Assembly (NCBI GenBank): GCA_027214345.1
Contig: JAPWHR010000009.1
Location: 225,172-289,171, forward strand
Length of the DNA stretch: 64,000 nucleotides
Origin: Comamonadaceae bacterium G21597-S1
Lineage (GTDB): Bacteria > Pseudomonadota > Gammaproteobacteria > Burkholderiales > Burkholderiaceae_C
Direction: 5' to 3'
The notes beneath the pieces are model-generated. The model saw only the letters and a list, made by a program, of their open reading frames with translations. It ran no database searches and had not been told where the DNA came from. Positions within the stretch are counted from its first letter, which is position 1, and each line of letters begins with the position of its first letter. Shown piece after piece: positions 63,099 through 64,000 of the stretch. Both the position numbers and the translations under genes were made by a program.

Positions 63099-63529
63099 GA
63101 ATTGCAGCGAATCGTTGCGAGCATAGGAATATCAAACGCCTCCGGCAAGGCCCAAGACGGGCTCGACAGTCCCAATCCGACAGTCGTGAATCAGTACCCA
63201 TTCGTAGCCGAATGCCGGCGCTCCGTCCATCGATATCGTCGCCACATTGCCGACTGTCAGCCTTCACCTTCAAAGACTGCTCTGGAGCAGGCAGATTCAG
63301 AAGTCGAATGCCCGGACCCAGTCTCAAACAGTCGGATAGCGGCAAATCTTGATCGGCAGCTCACCTTCGTCCACGGCAATTTCATACTTCGGGCTGGATG
63401 CCGCAAAGCCGACGACCAGCGGCGGCGGCAACCAGAATCAAGCCGATCAAATCAGGCGCCCGCCCAAACCAGTCAGGCCTTCCGAGCGCAGCGCCATGAT
63501 TCTTCGCCAATCGCGCCGCGACGGTGGCG
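63099..63529. other. Intergenic stretch without recognised gene
   Basis: 431 bp between the propeller gene and the right-hand integrase. Open frames on both strands lack family features or plausible starts. No repeat or hairpin of note was seen, and it does not resemble the DNA beside the left-hand integrase. Confidence 0.5.
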
Positions 63530-64000
63530 TCAAGCCTCAGTTTCCTCTGCCATCTCGAGCGCGTCATCAACGTCGATGCCCAGGTACCGCACCGTGCTTT
63601 CAATTTTGGCGTGGCCAAGCAGTAGTTGCACGGCACGCAGGTTTTTGGTTCGCCGATAAATGAGCGATGCCTTGGTGCGCCTCATGGAGTGAGTTCCGTA
63701 GGCAGCGGGGTCAAGGCCGATCTGTCGCACCCAGTTGTCCACGATACGGGCGTACTGACGTGTTCCCAGATGCGGGGATTCATGGATTCGACTTGGAAAC
63801 AGAAAATCTTCAGATCGAAGCTTGGCCTCTTTGATCCATGCACCCACCGCTTCCCGGGTTGATTCGGTGATCTCGAATTGCACCGGCCGGCCGGTCTTTT
63901 GCTGCATGATGATGGCGCGCGCTGCGATCCGGTCGCCATGACAGATGTCGCGAACCTTGAGCTTAACCAGGTCGCAAGCCCGCAGCTTGCTGTCGAGTCC
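63530..64000 (-). CDS. Tyrosine-type recombinase, truncated by window edge
   Basis: C-terminal 156 codons of a recombinase homologous throughout to the gene at the left edge: DSKLRACDLVKLKVRD, KTGRPVQFEI, HSMRRTKASLIYRRTKNLRAVQ, LLGHAKIESTVRYLGI with the Tyr nucleophile, and DDALEMAEETEA. The frame runs open to base 64000, so the start lies outside; by comparison about 50 residues are missing. It differs from the left copy at many positions, so the two are diverged homologues rather than a recent duplication. Confidence 0.9.
   Translation of the reverse strand, partial: GLDSKLRACDLVKLKVRDICHGDRIAARAIIMQQKTGRPVQFEITESTREAVGAWIKEAKLRSEDFLFPSRIHESPHLGTRQYARIVDNWVRQIGLDPAAYGTHSMRRTKASLIYRRTKNLRAVQLLLGHAKIESTVRYLGIDVDDALEMAEETEA

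Noticed and set aside
39..64000. The two edge integrases as the ends of one 63-kb genomic island
   Set aside because: The interval is dominated by core genes such as argF, purM, rpsT, murJ, pcnB and xerD in normal order, and the integrases are diverged from each other.

Overview
The window is GC-rich chromosomal DNA, most likely from a betaproteobacterium of the order Burkholderiales. The evidence is gene content and order: purM, an AI-2E permease, hda, an HAD phosphatase, pcnB and folK; argD-argF near a DUF3579 gene; rpsT and murJ; Bug-type solute-binding proteins; and a complete five-step hut pathway. I cannot name a genus from sequence alone. No rRNA, tRNA or CRISPR array was recognised.

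Layout. 0-1 kb: an orphan tyrosine recombinase. 1-3.7 kb: an AraC regulator divergent from two short-chain dehydrogenases. 3.7-4.45 kb: non-coding DNA with a 245-nt inverted repeat. 4.45-8.9 kb: a pilin-like gene, amiC and tsaE facing queG, and a cysteine hydrolase. 8.9-15.8 kb: an Mla-like permease, MCE protein and lipoprotein, then LemA and an M48 protease carrying a Gly-Glu hexamer repeat, then an AEC transporter. 15.9-19.3 kb: xerD and two cell-wall enzymes (a MepK-like DUF882 protein and an L,D-transpeptidase). 19.3-27.4 kb: histidine utilisation, with hutCDIGF leftward and hutUH rightward from a shared HutC operator. 27.5-35.4 kb: a PhyH dioxygenase, a very large PAS-GGDEF-EAL sensor with an unusual leader, a lipoprotein and an SRPBCC protein. 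35.5-48.1 kb: core housekeeping genes (argF, argD, rpsT, murJ, sirB1-like, purM, AI-2E, hda, HAD, pcnB, folK, HD).

48.1-64 kb is accessory DNA. A graveyard (IS91-type transposase N-terminal fragment, a ferredoxin-like gene with two in-frame TAG codons) leads into a leftward aromatic-catabolic operon at 50.0-59.0 kb. It encodes a YciI-like protein, an extradiol (VOC) dioxygenase, a NahE-like hydratase-aldolase, a Pht4-like dehydrogenase, a Pht5-like decarboxylase, ring-hydroxylating dioxygenase beta and alpha subunits, an aldehyde dehydrogenase and a Bug solute-binding protein. Divergent from it is a protein that joins a helix-turn-helix to a citrate-synthase fold lacking one catalytic histidine, probably the pathway's sensor and regulator. 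Beyond are a flavin-monooxygenase scrap, a class II aldolase/decarboxylase, an IS91-type C-terminal fragment, a kelch-like propeller gene and a second recombinase, homologous to the first, running off the right edge.

The most interesting unit is the 49.8-61.8 kb module: a catabolic island bracketed by IS91-type remnants, with an uncommon mixture of naphthalene-type and phthalate-type enzymes and a citrate-synthase-like candidate regulator facing paired palindromes.
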